A stretch of 32,553 bases of DNA from an uncultured Lachnospiraceae bacterium (GTDB taxonomy: Bacteria > Bacillota > Clostridia > Lachnospirales > Lachnospiraceae): contig CALFCS010000028.1 of NCBI GenBank assembly GCA_937950565.1, positions 1 through 32,553 on the forward strand. Reading direction: 5' to 3'. The notes beneath the pieces were generated by a model, which was given only the letters and a program-made list of their open reading frames with translations, was not told the origin of the DNA and ran no database searches. This document shows, piece by piece, positions 16,490-26,408 of this stretch (within the stretch, counting starts at the first letter, position 1; every line of letters starts with the position of its first letter). Both the position numbers and the translations under genes were made by a program.

Positions 16490-18382
16490 ATGAGAAAGAT
16501 GATATGGAAGCGTGTAGCGGCTATTTTGCTGGTGCTTGCGATGACTGCAGGCTCCGGTGGATTTACCAGTCTGGCGGGTGAAATCGCTGCAGGCGGAGAG
16601 ATTGAAGAAGCGGTAGGAACAGATGAAACTGCGGGCATTGCGGCAGAGCAGACGGCTGATGTGGCATCTTATGTGGCGGCAGATGGCGGAAATGAGCCGG
16701 AGATGATTTCCGGACTTACAGAACCCCAGCATGATCAGCCGGGACATGTACATGTGGGAGAGACATTGTATATGGTAGATATTTATCCAAAGAGTGTATA
16801 TACAGAGGGAAGAGATATTTCCTACGTAAAGGCACAGTTTTACGATAAAGAGCCGGTTCTGGTTACAGATAAGGACTCGGAACGTTTCAGGCAGTATATT
16901 GCGGCAGATGGCGCAAAAGTAAAAGAAATCTATATGACTCACAGCAGCCTGCATTACAGCGTGAAGATTCCACAGCATGAGGATACGACAGCTGAGAATA
17001 TTAATTCAGATGACAGACCGCGGTATAACTGGGTATGTTTTGAGATTCATCTTACCGATGGCTCGATTCTTTATCACCAGAGAACTTATAATATTATGGG
17101 AGAGAGTGAGACTTATAATAAAGAGAGACATGTAGTTTCATTTCCTTTTCAGAAGGATGTCAGTGATACCGTGTTCGTAGGGAGAAACCTGGATAATCAG
17201 CCTACAGAGACAGGCTTCATGTCGAGAAGTTATATTGGTGTACACCCGGATTCATCCGTTTCTTCCCTAATGGGGAAAAAGCTGTTTATAAACTTTGAAG
17301 GCATTGCAGACCCTTCCGGCTATACACTGAACTGGGGAGATAATGTAAGGGAGTTTGTAACAGATGCCAATAAAGCGTCTGCGGAGAACACGTGGTTTTA
17401 TAAATTTACTGCGGATGACAAGGCGGATGAGTTTACCTTGTTTACGTTGAAAGATAAGGATGGAAAAGAGATAGTCCGGTTTAATTATTCTTCCTCAAAG
17501 ACGAAGAATATGCTCCTTGTGGAATCGCTTGCTAATAACACTGGTGCATGGAGTACTTACCAGGCGGTTGTCGGAGAGAAGCGGTACATTCTCGTAAATA
17601 ATATCACAGCAAAATTAAGCGAGGCATCTATCCGGTGGACAACAGCTGAGGTAGCAGATACGATGACGGCAGATGAGCTGCAGGGTGACACAAACTGGGA
17701 GAACTGGCAGGCGTTAACTGGTCCGACGGCTGACTTCCATTTTTACTGGGATCAGGTTCCTGCTGAACGCGCTTATATTCAGATTAAAGGCACTTATAAT
17801 GGCACTGAGTATTTGTCGGCTCCTGTTCGGATGTCCGATACGATGATGTATGATTATCCGTGTTTCTATGCGAGAAGAGTTGTAAGCGGCGGAGAGAAGC
17901 TACTCGATGGTTATTGGGGAAATGCTCTGGATATTGCAAGTGGCGGTGACAGTGTACAGGAGGTTCCTGTTGGAACCTTTACAAAAGACGCTGATACATA
18001 TTATGCAACGGCGGATTTTTATGATTATTATTCCGGAGCAGAGATTGAAGGAATTGCGTTAAAGAATGGAGGAATAACGTATGACAATTATTCCAGACAG
18101 GCAGATTATGTGAATGAAGCGTTGAGCGACTATTATCAGAAGCATAACTGGGATGTTTCAGATTATAAGTATCCGTTGTATATAGGAGATACTTACACAT
18201 TTGGAGGAACTGTAGATTATTATGAATTTCAAAATATCCATACTGTGAATGGCTGGAATGCAGACATAAACCTTGCCTGTGGAATGGTAGATTCCAGTTT
18301 GACAAATGGAAATTTAACACAGCATGGAAAGGTAGTTCCGTATTTTAGTGAAGAATTTCTGAGAGGAGATAATAAATATTAG
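16490..18382 (+). CDS. N-terminal part of a giant secreted fibro-slime/SLH surface protein, ended by an in-frame TAG
   Basis: 630 codons beginning with a signal peptide (MRKMIWKRVAAILLVLAMTA, cleavage likely near residue 30, SLAGE). The body is extracellular, beta-rich, Tyr/Asp-rich sequence with no recognised catalytic motif. It stops at TAG (18380-18382), after DNKY. The frame continues without another stop for 5,988 bases to 24370, and the sequence runs straight into the fibro-slime domain (GYWEFDS...). The two halves therefore look like one 2,626-codon gene broken by a single codon. If translated alone this half would be secreted without its SLH anchor. Ribosome site GGGAGGAAAG precedes ATG 16490. 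Confidence 0.85.
   Translation: MRKMIWKRVAAILLVLAMTAGSGGFTSLAGEIAAGGEIEEAVGTDETAGIAAEQTADVASYVAADGGNEPEMISGLTEPQHDQPGHVHVGETLYMVDIYPKSVYTEGRDISYVKAQFYDKEPVLVTDKDSERFRQYIAADGAKVKEIYMTHSSLHYSVKIPQHEDTTAENINSDDRPRYNWVCFEIHLTDGSILYHQRTYNIMGESETYNKERHVVSFPFQKDVSDTVFVGRNLDNQPTETGFMSRSYIGVHPDSSVSSLMGKKLFINFEGIADPSGYTLNWGDNVREFVTDANKASAENTWFYKFTADDKADEFTLFTLKDKDGKEIVRFNYSSSKTKNMLLVESLANNTGAWSTYQAVVGEKRYILVNNITAKLSEASIRWTTAEVADTMTADELQGDTNWENWQALTGPTADFHFYWDQVPAERAYIQIKGTYNGTEYLSAPVRMSDTMMYDYPCFYARRVVSGGEKLLDGYWGNALDIASGGDSVQEVPVGTFTKDADTYYATADFYDYYSGAEIEGIALKNGGITYDNYSRQADYVNEALSDYYQKHNWDVSDYKYPLYIGDTYTFGGTVDYYEFQNIHTVNGWNADINLACGMVDSSLTNGNLTQHGKVVPYFSEEFLRGDNKY
18380..18382 (+). other. In-frame amber codon splitting the fibro-slime/SLH gene
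   Basis: TAG sits in the same frame as both flanking coding halves, with no change of frame on either side. One base change from a sense codon (for example CAG, AAG, GAG, TGG, TAC or TAT) would explain it. AGAGGAGAT lies at 18362-18370 before it, and a GTG follows at 18398. At least four other genes here (the window-start gene, flavin reductase, MATE, 85-aa peptide) end in TAG, so TAG is a normal stop in this genome. Confidence 0.85.
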
Positions 18383-21300
18383 GCGGCAATCGGCCAGGTG
18401 TATGGAAATACAAACTTCCCATTTACAAAAGGTTCAAATGGATACTGGGAGTTTGACAGCAGAGATGCGCGCAATTCGGCGGAGCTGAGAAATGATCCGG
18501 CCAGCGGATATTATATAGATATGCGTGAGCATACAATTCAGAATGCAGATAAGCCGAATGAGTATGGCTTCTTTCCGTTGGAGCAGTATAGTGAAAATAC
18601 GAGCGCCAGAGTTTTCCGGAATAATATGTTTGGCATGCGTATGGATATCCCGTTCGCATTGACAGAAACCGGAACGGTGCTCATGAAGGATGGAGATAGG
18701 ACGACAGAGCAGGATATTGTCTTTAATTTCAGCGGGGATGACGACGTCTGGATTTTTGTGGATGGAGAGCTTATGCTGGATATCGGAGGCATTCATGGTG
18801 CGAATGGAGGCAGTATTAACTTTAAAACCGGGGAAGTGAAATATAATGCGGATTATAAAGATATCCTTTCCGGTAAGAATGTCAGCACGGTTACCAGCGA
18901 AACTCTCAAAGGACTGGATAAGACTGCATCCCATACCTTGTCTATCTTCTATCTGGAGCGTGGACTGTGGTCTTCCAACTTGAAGATAAGCTTTAACTTC
19001 CCTGTTGAAAGCAAGCTGACAATTACAAATACGATTGACACAGACAGTGCAGACCAGAAGATATTTGGAGAAGCGTTATCCCATATTGGAGCATTTGATT
19101 ATTACTTATACAATCAGGCGGTGACAGGAGAACCTCTGCCGGTTGAGGAGTCAGAAGGATACTTTCAGGCAAATATGTCGAAAGTTATGGGAGATGGGAC
19201 AGGAAATGTTGCTCCGGGAGTTGCCGCAGAGGGTAATATTACAGTTGAGAGCGGCTTGACGGGTGACAGGGACAACACCTATATATCCTATAAGAATAAC
19301 ATGGAGGAGACACCTTCGACAGATGTATGGACGGCCGGCTCAGACGTTGTTAAGAAGAGACTTATGCATATCACTCCTAAGAACTCTACATTGAAGGATG
19401 AAAATGGGGTGGAAGCGGCATATCTGTATATGAAGATAAAGAGTACGGTTGGAACCGCAGCCGGACACAGGCTGTATGTAGGACTGACTTATACGGACGG
19501 TACGACGTGGGGAAATACCGCAAATGCGTTGTCGTATAATGGCTATAGTAACGGTTTGATTGCCAATGTATGGAGTGAAGTGCGGATTAGTCTGGATGGA
19601 GCGCCAAAGGATAAGGAAATACAGTCTATTGATCTTGCATACCGTACTGCGGGGACAGAGATTCGGATTGCTGATATTATTGCATATGGAGCGATACAGT
19701 CGTCGGAAAATACGGGATTTGCAACGGATCAGACAAAGATATCGGATTACGGTTCTATTGAAGCAGCAGCTTTAAAGCCCGCAGTACGTGCATTTTTCAG
19801 GAAATATACGAAGAATGCGGATGGAACAAATAATTCCGGTATGGTAGGCTTTGTTGGAGATGTCGGAAGTTTTAATCTTGCAGATGGACAGTCTGCCGTG
19901 TTCAGGGATAAATTCCGCTTCGGAAGCTATCTGTACCTGCAGGAAGCGGCAAATGATGATTCGAGAGTGTTTGATACGACCTATACCATGTCGGAATATA
20001 CAGGCGCAGACAGTAATGACGGATATTCTCCGATTCCGGTCTCAGCGCTCGTTCCGGAAAGACATGATGTTACTACGGTAGAAAATGATTCAGAGGTCAA
20101 CAATCTGACGAATGTACATAAGCGTGTTGTGTTTGATGGGCGTACATCAATTGTGAATGGTACACCTGTGCAGCCAAATACGGATAAATTGCCGGCTTTG
20201 AATAAAAATGAAGATGGTAAGAACACCTTTGTATACCGGAATTACAGAGATCCGGATACAGTAGAGGGAACAGGAGTTAATCTAAAGATAGATTATGTGA
20301 ATACATTAAAAAGCGGCTCGGTCACCGTGAAAAAGGTATTGCAGTGGACAGAAAATGACGTAAGCGGTCTGTCATGGGCAGATTATAAGAAAGTATTCTT
20401 AAATGAGGAAGACCCGGATAAAAATGAAAGCGTAACCTTCCGTTTTACATTTACCAATATTGCAGGCCGTTTCCTGGAAATCAATCTGGATCATGCCGTA
20501 ACAGCAGATTTGGAAGTGAAGCTCACCGAGTGTGATGATGAGAACCATACGATTACCGGGGAAGCGACACTTGAGGGAATTCCGGCGGGAACGGAATATA
20601 AGATTGAGGAGATGCAGGTTGGAGGTCTGTGCCTTACGGGGATTACCGATCCGGTACTCAGCACGACAGATGAAAAACTGCAGCATACGAATTATGGGGT
20701 AAGCGGTACGGGTAATACTTCCTACGCTTTTGGAAGGGCCTATGAAAGCGATGCGGCATTTACCTTTGAGAACCAGTTTGTGAAGCAGATGGATATAAAG
20801 GCTGTAAAATCCTGGGATGAAAGTGTAACAGATAAACTTCCTGCGGGAGAAAATCCTAAGGAAGTAATGCTTAAGCTTCAGCGCAAGATTACCGGAGGAG
20901 CATGGGAGGATGCGACAGACGGCAGCGGCAACGTGATAACAGCGACAACAGAAAATTATGAATATACGTTCAAAGAGCTTCCAACGGTAGACAGCAGCAA
21001 GAACCGCTATCTGTACCGGGTGGTAGAGACTGGAGTGGTGGATGAGCCAGATGCAAAATATGTTGTGTTCTATATTACAAATCCGGATGGAAGTAGAACA
21101 ATTATTAATGCTTCTGTGGAAAGAATCTATTACGTGCAGAATGGTGTGACCAGGGAGCTGCCAATACTGCCGGAAGGTAAGGATTACAATAAGCAGACGG
21201 TATTTGAACATTACAATATTACGATGAAGGCACGCAACAGAGCGGCTGAGGTCCATTCCTTATTTGAGATTAAGGAGGATGGTTCCATTCTGTATACTGC

Positions 21301-24300
21301 GCCGGAGACAGGGGTTGCGGTGTATGACGTCATGTTTACACCAAAAGAAGGTTATGCAGAGACAGATCAGGAACAGAGGATACAAATTGCCGTGTATGCT
21401 TATGATGTGAAGAATGATATCTATGTATTGGATTACGGCCTTCCGGCGAAGCTTGCGGATAAGAATTATCCGGGCCAGGAGGAGAATTCGGTAACCGGGG
21501 AAAAGATATTGAAAAACGGCTTGTTTGCAAATGATGTTTACCATGCGGTTCCGGGTGATACTGTGACAAATGAGATTGCCGGGATTGCTTATGTGGCTCC
21601 GCAGACGGAAGGTTCTTCCACAGATGCACAGGCTGTAACCTATGGCATGACGGCGGGCGGCATAAACGGTACGCTTGCCATGACGCAGACGGATGGAAAA
21701 TCAACGGGAAATACGGATATTGTATTTACTCCAGAAAAATTTATGGATGCGGTTGATACCTATTCCTATAAGACGATTATTCGTGCAGTAGATAAAGTAG
21801 GTGTTACGGAAGATAAAATTACGGCGGAAGATGGAGTTGTCATGGAAGAGCAGGCGAAGGTTCTGCCTGCGAATGTCGTTTACTATGAAGATAATTTCAA
21901 TGGCACAGGACAGTCTGATAATACGGATACCACAAAAGGAATCGTATATTCGGGAACATATCCGGTACAGATTGGCGGACAGACAGGAGTCACGCAGTCT
22001 GTGGACCAGAATGAGGCTTACGGACATGATGCAGCATATGATGACGCGGCCGGGACAAAGCCGGGGCAGACAGACAGCCTTGGAAGCAGCAGCCAGATGC
22101 AGGGCGCGGAGAATTTAAAAGATGCAGGAAGAGCTAATTTTACTTTTACAGGAACGGGCTTTGATGTGGTTGGGAGAACCTATGACCAATCAGCCAAGGT
22201 GATGTATGTGGTAAAAGCAGCAGACGGAAAGGTAGAAAAGATTGGTTCTGTAGATACTTCTTATACGACGGAGCAGAAGGAGCAGCTATATCAGCTTCCG
22301 GTCATCAGTATCCAGGGTCTGGACTATGGTACTTATAGTGTGGAGCTCTGTATTGCAAGCAGAGAAGGGAAGACATTCTATTTGGATGGCATAAGGATTT
22401 ATAACCCGCTGCAGGATACATCTTATTATAAAAAAGGGGAAGCGAATACAGTTACAACAGAGATCCGGCAGATGATTTTGGGCGATACGAAGCTTACGGA
22501 CCAGGGACTTGTGGAATCTCCGGAGAACCTTGAAGCGGCAAATGCGAAAGCAGCAATCGTAAATTATGCGGGAAATGGTGCAGATGATATCTACGACCTT
22601 GGTTCGACGATGACAGAAATACCGGGGAAGGAGACCAGTGAAACCTCAGATATTAATGATTATCTGGTTGCAGGGCCGAAACATGAGATTTACCTCTCTC
22701 CGGGAAGTGCAGTAGCCTTCCTGGTGACTCCGGAGACGACAATTAAGGATGTGTCCGTGCAGGTAGAGGCAAAAGCAGTGAATACAGGGGCAGAGAAGTC
22801 CACTTACCCGACTCTGTTGAATGTTGCCGGGACAGATGCGAATACAGCGGCGATTGCGGTAAATTCTTCGACAGCTATGTATTATAAATTGAACCTTGCA
22901 AATTGTAAAAAGAATGGGGATGGCTCCCGTCTGGTAATTCTGGCGAATTCTTCGGAGAGTGGGTCAGATATTTCTCTGACAAACTTAAAAACAAAGGGAT
23001 GTACGCTGAGTTATCCAAGTAATATGATTCGAAAGACGCCGCTCAATGAGGTGTCTACGGAAAAGGATTCCGAGATACAGGGCGCTTATCAGTCATATAA
23101 GACAGTGGATCTGTCGGATAAGAAGACGGCAGAGAAGGTTACGGTTGCAGGAGCGAGATTTGCCACAAATTATGTCAGACAAAATAAGACAGGATATGTT
23201 AATATTACATTGGAAAACGGAAAAGGAACTTATCGTCCGCAGCTATATTACTATAATAGTGCAGGGCAGATTGTTCCGCTTCGGATTGCTTCGACTCCTG
23301 AACTGACAGATGGAACAGTTGATCCGGAGACGTTATTCCCAGTCCGAAGTTATGAGGCTCAGGATGGAAACCAGTATGATGTGTTTAAGGTGAGAGTGAA
23401 GTTCCCGGCAGATATTTATGAAGTAGGAGATCAATATTTCGCGGTTGCCGCAGTAGACTATCATACAGGAGAATCCTTCTCCAGCTTTACAGAGATTACG
23501 AAAGATGTGTATTCGATTGGCACCAAAGTAGAGGCAGAGACCTATAAGCTGGCTGCGAAGGTGGAAAATAAAGATAAGCCTTCCGGTGAGGGTGTGACGG
23601 TAACGCTGTATGTGGCGGAGGAAGTAAAAGATATTGCTGGATGGAAACGTGTGGATGCATACACCATGACAAGGACTTATACTGAAAATGGAACTTATAC
23701 GGTTGCGGTGAAAGATAAGGCAGGTTATGAGCAGCAGGTACAGTTTACAATCAGCAATATTGTAAAAGAGACGCCGAAAGAGGATGAACCGGCGGATGAT
23801 ACAGGAAAGAAACTTCCATTTACAGATGTTGCAAAAGGAAGCTGGTATGAACCTTATGTGCAGTATGTGTATGAAAAGGAGATCATGACAGGTCTTGATA
23901 AGAGCCATTTTGGAGCAGAGGAGACCGTGTGCAGGGCGCAGTTTGCAGTGATTCTCCATCGAATGGCAGGCTGCCCGAAGGCAGAATACAAGAAGCTGTA
24001 TCAGGATGTAGAAGATGGATGGTTTTATACAGATGCAGTCATCTGGGCGAGTGGTGAAAAAGCTGTTATTACGGGATATACGTCCGGAGAAAGAAAAGGA
24101 TGCTTTGGACCATCCGATGCAATTACCCGTGAGCAGATGGCAGTGATGCTATACCGTTATGCAAAACGTATGGGGGAGGACGTGAAGAAGGGAACTTCTC
24201 AGGTGACAGGTTTTGCAGACTATATGCAGGTAAGTGGCTATGCAAAGGAAGCTGTGGCATGGGCAGTTGCCGAAGGACTGATTCAGGGAGATCAGGGGCT

Positions 24301-24370
24301 GCTACGTCCGCAGGGCAGTACGAACCGTGCGATGTGTGCGGCTATGATTCAAAGGTTTATAGAACGATGA
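18383..24370 (+). pseudogene. C-terminal part of the fibro-slime/Cna-B-like/SLH surface protein, separated from its signal peptide
   Basis: About 1,995 codons continuing the preceding frame; the first possible start is GTG 18398, which has no ribosome site. Numbering from GTG 18398: fibro-slime domain about 75-205 (FNFSGDDDVWIFVDGELMLDIGG, then SHTLSIFYLERG); galactose-binding-like stretches; two Cna-B-like beta domains about 635-910 (SGSVTVKKV, FTFENQF; MDIKAVKSWDE); a second jelly-roll-like region about 1160-1345; an Ig-like region; and three SLH repeats about 1805-1990 (LPFTDVAKGSWYEPYVQYVY, AITREQMAVMLYRYA). There is no signal peptide. Either the gene is a nonsense-mutated pseudogene, or the TAG is read through, or translation restarts. 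Without suppression this part cannot be exported. A read-through product would be a wall-bound adhesin-like protein. Confidence 0.7.
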
Positions 24371-24391
24371 TTGACAAGGGGAAGTAAAATT

Positions 24392-24649
24392 ATGAAGAAA
24401 CCGTATCAGAAGCCAGTGATTATGATAGAGAATTTTACACTCAGCGATTATATAGCTGCTTGTGGGAGTGTTATTAATTTGACGGCTGGCTGTTCAAATG
24501 TGATAAAAGATAACGGAGAAGCAGAATTTTTTATGAGTTATGGTGGATTTAATGATTCTTGTGAGCTGAAAATATCTGATTACGAGGATGAGTTTGGAAT
24601 CTGCTATCATACACCGCAGGATTCTGTGTCTGTTGTTTTCAATTCTTAG
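24392..24649 (+). CDS. 85-aa four-cysteine peptide, possible modified-peptide precursor
   Basis: A small protein beginning MKKPYQKPVIMIENFTLSDY and ending SVSVVFNS. Residues 1-21 resemble a conserved leader (K-P-x-x-K-P, then ExF-x-LS), followed by AAC at 22-24; cysteines lie at 24, 34, 57 and 71. The remainder is acidic and rich in Gly, Ser and Asn. It has no signal peptide or transmembrane helix. From memory, short proteins with this N-terminal pattern recur in gut Clostridia and are left hypothetical; this could not be verified here. ATG 24392 has AGGGGAAG upstream and is preferred over TTG 24371. It lies 21 bases after the giant surface gene and ends in a terminator. Confidence 0.75.
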   Translation: MKKPYQKPVIMIENFTLSDYIAACGSVINLTAGCSNVIKDNGEAEFFMSYGGFNDSCELKISDYEDEFGICYHTPQDSVSVVFNS

Positions 24650-24654
24650 AACAC

Positions 24655-24690
24655 ATAAAACCGAAGCAGTTTTGGCGGCTTCGGTTTTAT
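24655..24690. terminator. Terminator between the 85-aa peptide and the HprK-like gene
   Basis: A perfect 13-bp inverted repeat (24655-24667 with 24678-24690) with a 10-nt loop has four A's on the left arm and four T's on the right, so it can work on both strands. It separates the peptide gene from the HprK-like gene, which starts 18 bases later. Confidence 0.85.
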
Positions 24691-24708
24691 CTTTGTGAGG
24701 GAGCAGTG

Positions 24709-25563
24709 ATGTTCAAATATTATTTGTGTATGGGAGAAATGCATATTGTTCTGGAGAGCGTTAAGCCCTTATGTCTTGGTGATAGGGCGGCAGTCTTTCA
24801 GACGGAGAGGGATTTGGCGGATATCTGTTACTCGATTGAAGCAAGAATTGTCTTGCCGGAAGGGAAGCTGATCTATAGCTCTGCGGATTACCAGGTATAT
24901 GAGAACGGAACAGAGCAGTACCGTGTGTTCTCCGGAAGCAGGGACCGGATCGTGCTGAAAAGAAGTAAGAAAGCGCCTTGTCATTCCTGGATTTACGTAG
25001 ATGAGGAGAGCCTTCAGGAACTGCAGAGTGTGCTTGTTACAAGGTATCTTGCTTTGGAAGAGCCATTCCTTTCCTGTCATGCTTTCCTGCTTCATGCTTC
25101 TCTGATCCGGTGGGGGACGCATGGAATTGCATTTACTGCGCCATCGGGAATTGGAAAATCAACGCAGGCAGAATTATGGCGGCAGTATCAGGGAGCGGAC
25201 GTGTTGAATGGAGACCGGGCTCTGCTTAGGAATGCCGGACAAGAGATACGTGCCTATGGCTCAGTATTTGCTGGCTCTTCCGGGATATACAGAAATGAAT
25301 CCGTAAGGCTGTCGGCAGTCATTGTCCTGGAACAGGCGGCAGAGAATGAGCTGACACAGCTTTGGGGGGCGAGGGCATTTTCACGGCTGTACAGCCAGAT
25401 TCTCTCAAATCCATGGAGTTCGGAATTTGTAGAACGGCTATCGAAGGAGCTTCAGATTATGCTGGAGCGTGTTCCGGTGTATTTGCTGCGGTGCAGACCG
25501 GATGCCGGGGCAGTGGAATTGGTGAAGCAGGAGCTCGAGAGAATTACGCAGACGGAACGGTAA
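24709..25563 (+). CDS. HPr-kinase-like P-loop protein
   Basis: A 284-aa protein with an HprK-type C-terminal kinase core: Walker A APSGIGKST (Lys150, Ser151) preceded by a hydrophobic HAFLLHAS strand, and a downstream NGDRALL with Asp169 at a Walker-B-like place. The first 120 residues are an unassigned domain. True HprK acts on HPr Ser46 and has a different N-terminal domain; HprK-like proteins without it occur in peptide-modification clusters, including kinases of lasso-peptide precursors (PadeK type). Its position next to the Cys-rich peptide makes that role a hypothesis only. ATG 24709 has AGGGAG five bases upstream and is preferred over GTG 24706. Confidence 0.75.
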   Translation: MFKYYLCMGEMHIVLESVKPLCLGDRAAVFQTERDLADICYSIEARIVLPEGKLIYSSADYQVYENGTEQYRVFSGSRDRIVLKRSKKAPCHSWIYVDEESLQELQSVLVTRYLALEEPFLSCHAFLLHASLIRWGTHGIAFTAPSGIGKSTQAELWRQYQGADVLNGDRALLRNAGQEIRAYGSVFAGSSGIYRNESVRLSAVIVLEQAAENELTQLWGARAFSRLYSQILSNPWSSEFVERLSKELQIMLERVPVYLLRCRPDAGAVELVKQELERITQTER

Positions 25564-25619
25564 TATCAGGATTCCGGAAGCATATAATGTAAGGAAAAAG
25601 ATGTGCCAAGGGGCATAGA

Positions 25620-26363
25620 TTGAATCAGAGAAGTAAGAAAAAAAGAGTAAGGAAATGGAAATATGTGCTCGGAATCATGCTTTGCATGGTGATTGCATGG
25701 GAGGCCGGAGGAATGCTCCGTGAGGTGAAAGAGAGAAGCCGGGCACAGATAGATGACGGCGGCAGAGAAGAAGTATTGGAGGCAGATGGAAAGGCAGCTT
25801 ATCAGGAGAAGCCCAAGCTTGCACTTACTTTTGACGATGGTCCCAGTGCTGCTTATACAGGGAGGCTTTTGGACGGGCTTAAAGAGCGCGGAATAAAAGC
25901 CACTTTTTTTCTGATTGGGGATAACGCACAGAACAATCCGGAGCTTGTAAAACGGATTTATGAGGACGGACATGTGATTGGAAACCATACATATCATCAT
26001 GTGGATATTACAAGACTTCCGGATGAAGAGGCGGTCCGTGAGCTGGAGGAGACGGACCGGGTCATTTATGAGATTACCGGGGAACATGTAAAATATGTAA
26101 GACCGCCGTTTGGAAGCTGGCAGAAGGAGCTGGAACTCAATCTGGATGTCTTTCCTGTTATGTGGAGTGTAGATCCTTTGGACTGGACGACGGAAAATGT
26201 AGATGAAATTGTAAATAAAGTAGTGACGGAAATAAAGGAAAATGATATTATTCTATTACATGACTGTTATGGTTCATCTGTAGACGCTGCTCTTCGGATT
26301 GCAGATATTCTTACGAAGGAAGGATATGAATTTGTGACAGTGGATGAAATGATTATGAATTGA
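25620..26363 (+). CDS. NodB-type polysaccharide (peptidoglycan) deacetylase
   Basis: A 247-aa membrane-anchored deacetylase that removes N-acetyl groups from wall glycans or similar polymer outside the cell. It has an N-terminal transmembrane segment (WKYVLGIMLCMVIAWEAGGML) and all NodB motifs: TFDDGP with catalytic and metal Asp72/Asp73, the metal histidines His123 and His127 (NHTYHH), RPPFG, the LDW tryptophan region and LLHD. The start is a TTG at 25620 with AGGGG six bases upstream; the first in-frame ATG would cut into the transmembrane helix. It follows the HprK-like gene by 56 bases; no good promoter or terminator separates them. Confidence 0.92.
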   Translation: MNQRSKKKRVRKWKYVLGIMLCMVIAWEAGGMLREVKERSRAQIDDGGREEVLEADGKAAYQEKPKLALTFDDGPSAAYTGRLLDGLKERGIKATFFLIGDNAQNNPELVKRIYEDGHVIGNHTYHHVDITRLPDEEAVRELEETDRVIYEITGEHVKYVRPPFGSWQKELELNLDVFPVMWSVDPLDWTTENVDEIVNKVVTEIKENDIILLHDCYGSSVDAALRIADILTKEGYEFVTVDEMIMN

Positions 26364-26408
26364 AATGGTTTCGGATGAAAGACGGATTGGAAGCCGGAGG
26401 AAGTGTTT

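Noticed and set aside
18380..18382. Genome-wide reassignment of TAG to an amino acid
   Set aside because: Other genes in the window (window-start protein, flavin reductase, MATE, 85-aa peptide) end naturally at TAG, so only local suppression or mutation remains possible.
20399..21256. Long minus-strand open frame (285 codons) inside the fibro-slime gene
   Set aside because: It lies opposite a coding region with clear domains, has Cys/His/Ile-rich composition typical of antisense frames, and shows no family.
24371..25563. A lasso peptide gene cluster
   Set aside because: The kinase resembles lasso-peptide kinases, but no macrolactam synthetase, leader peptidase or RRE gene is present, and the peptide is too long and Cys-rich for a lasso core.
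25583..25588. TATAAT before the deacetylase gene as a promoter
   Set aside because: No -35 box of any quality at the correct distance; left unassigned.
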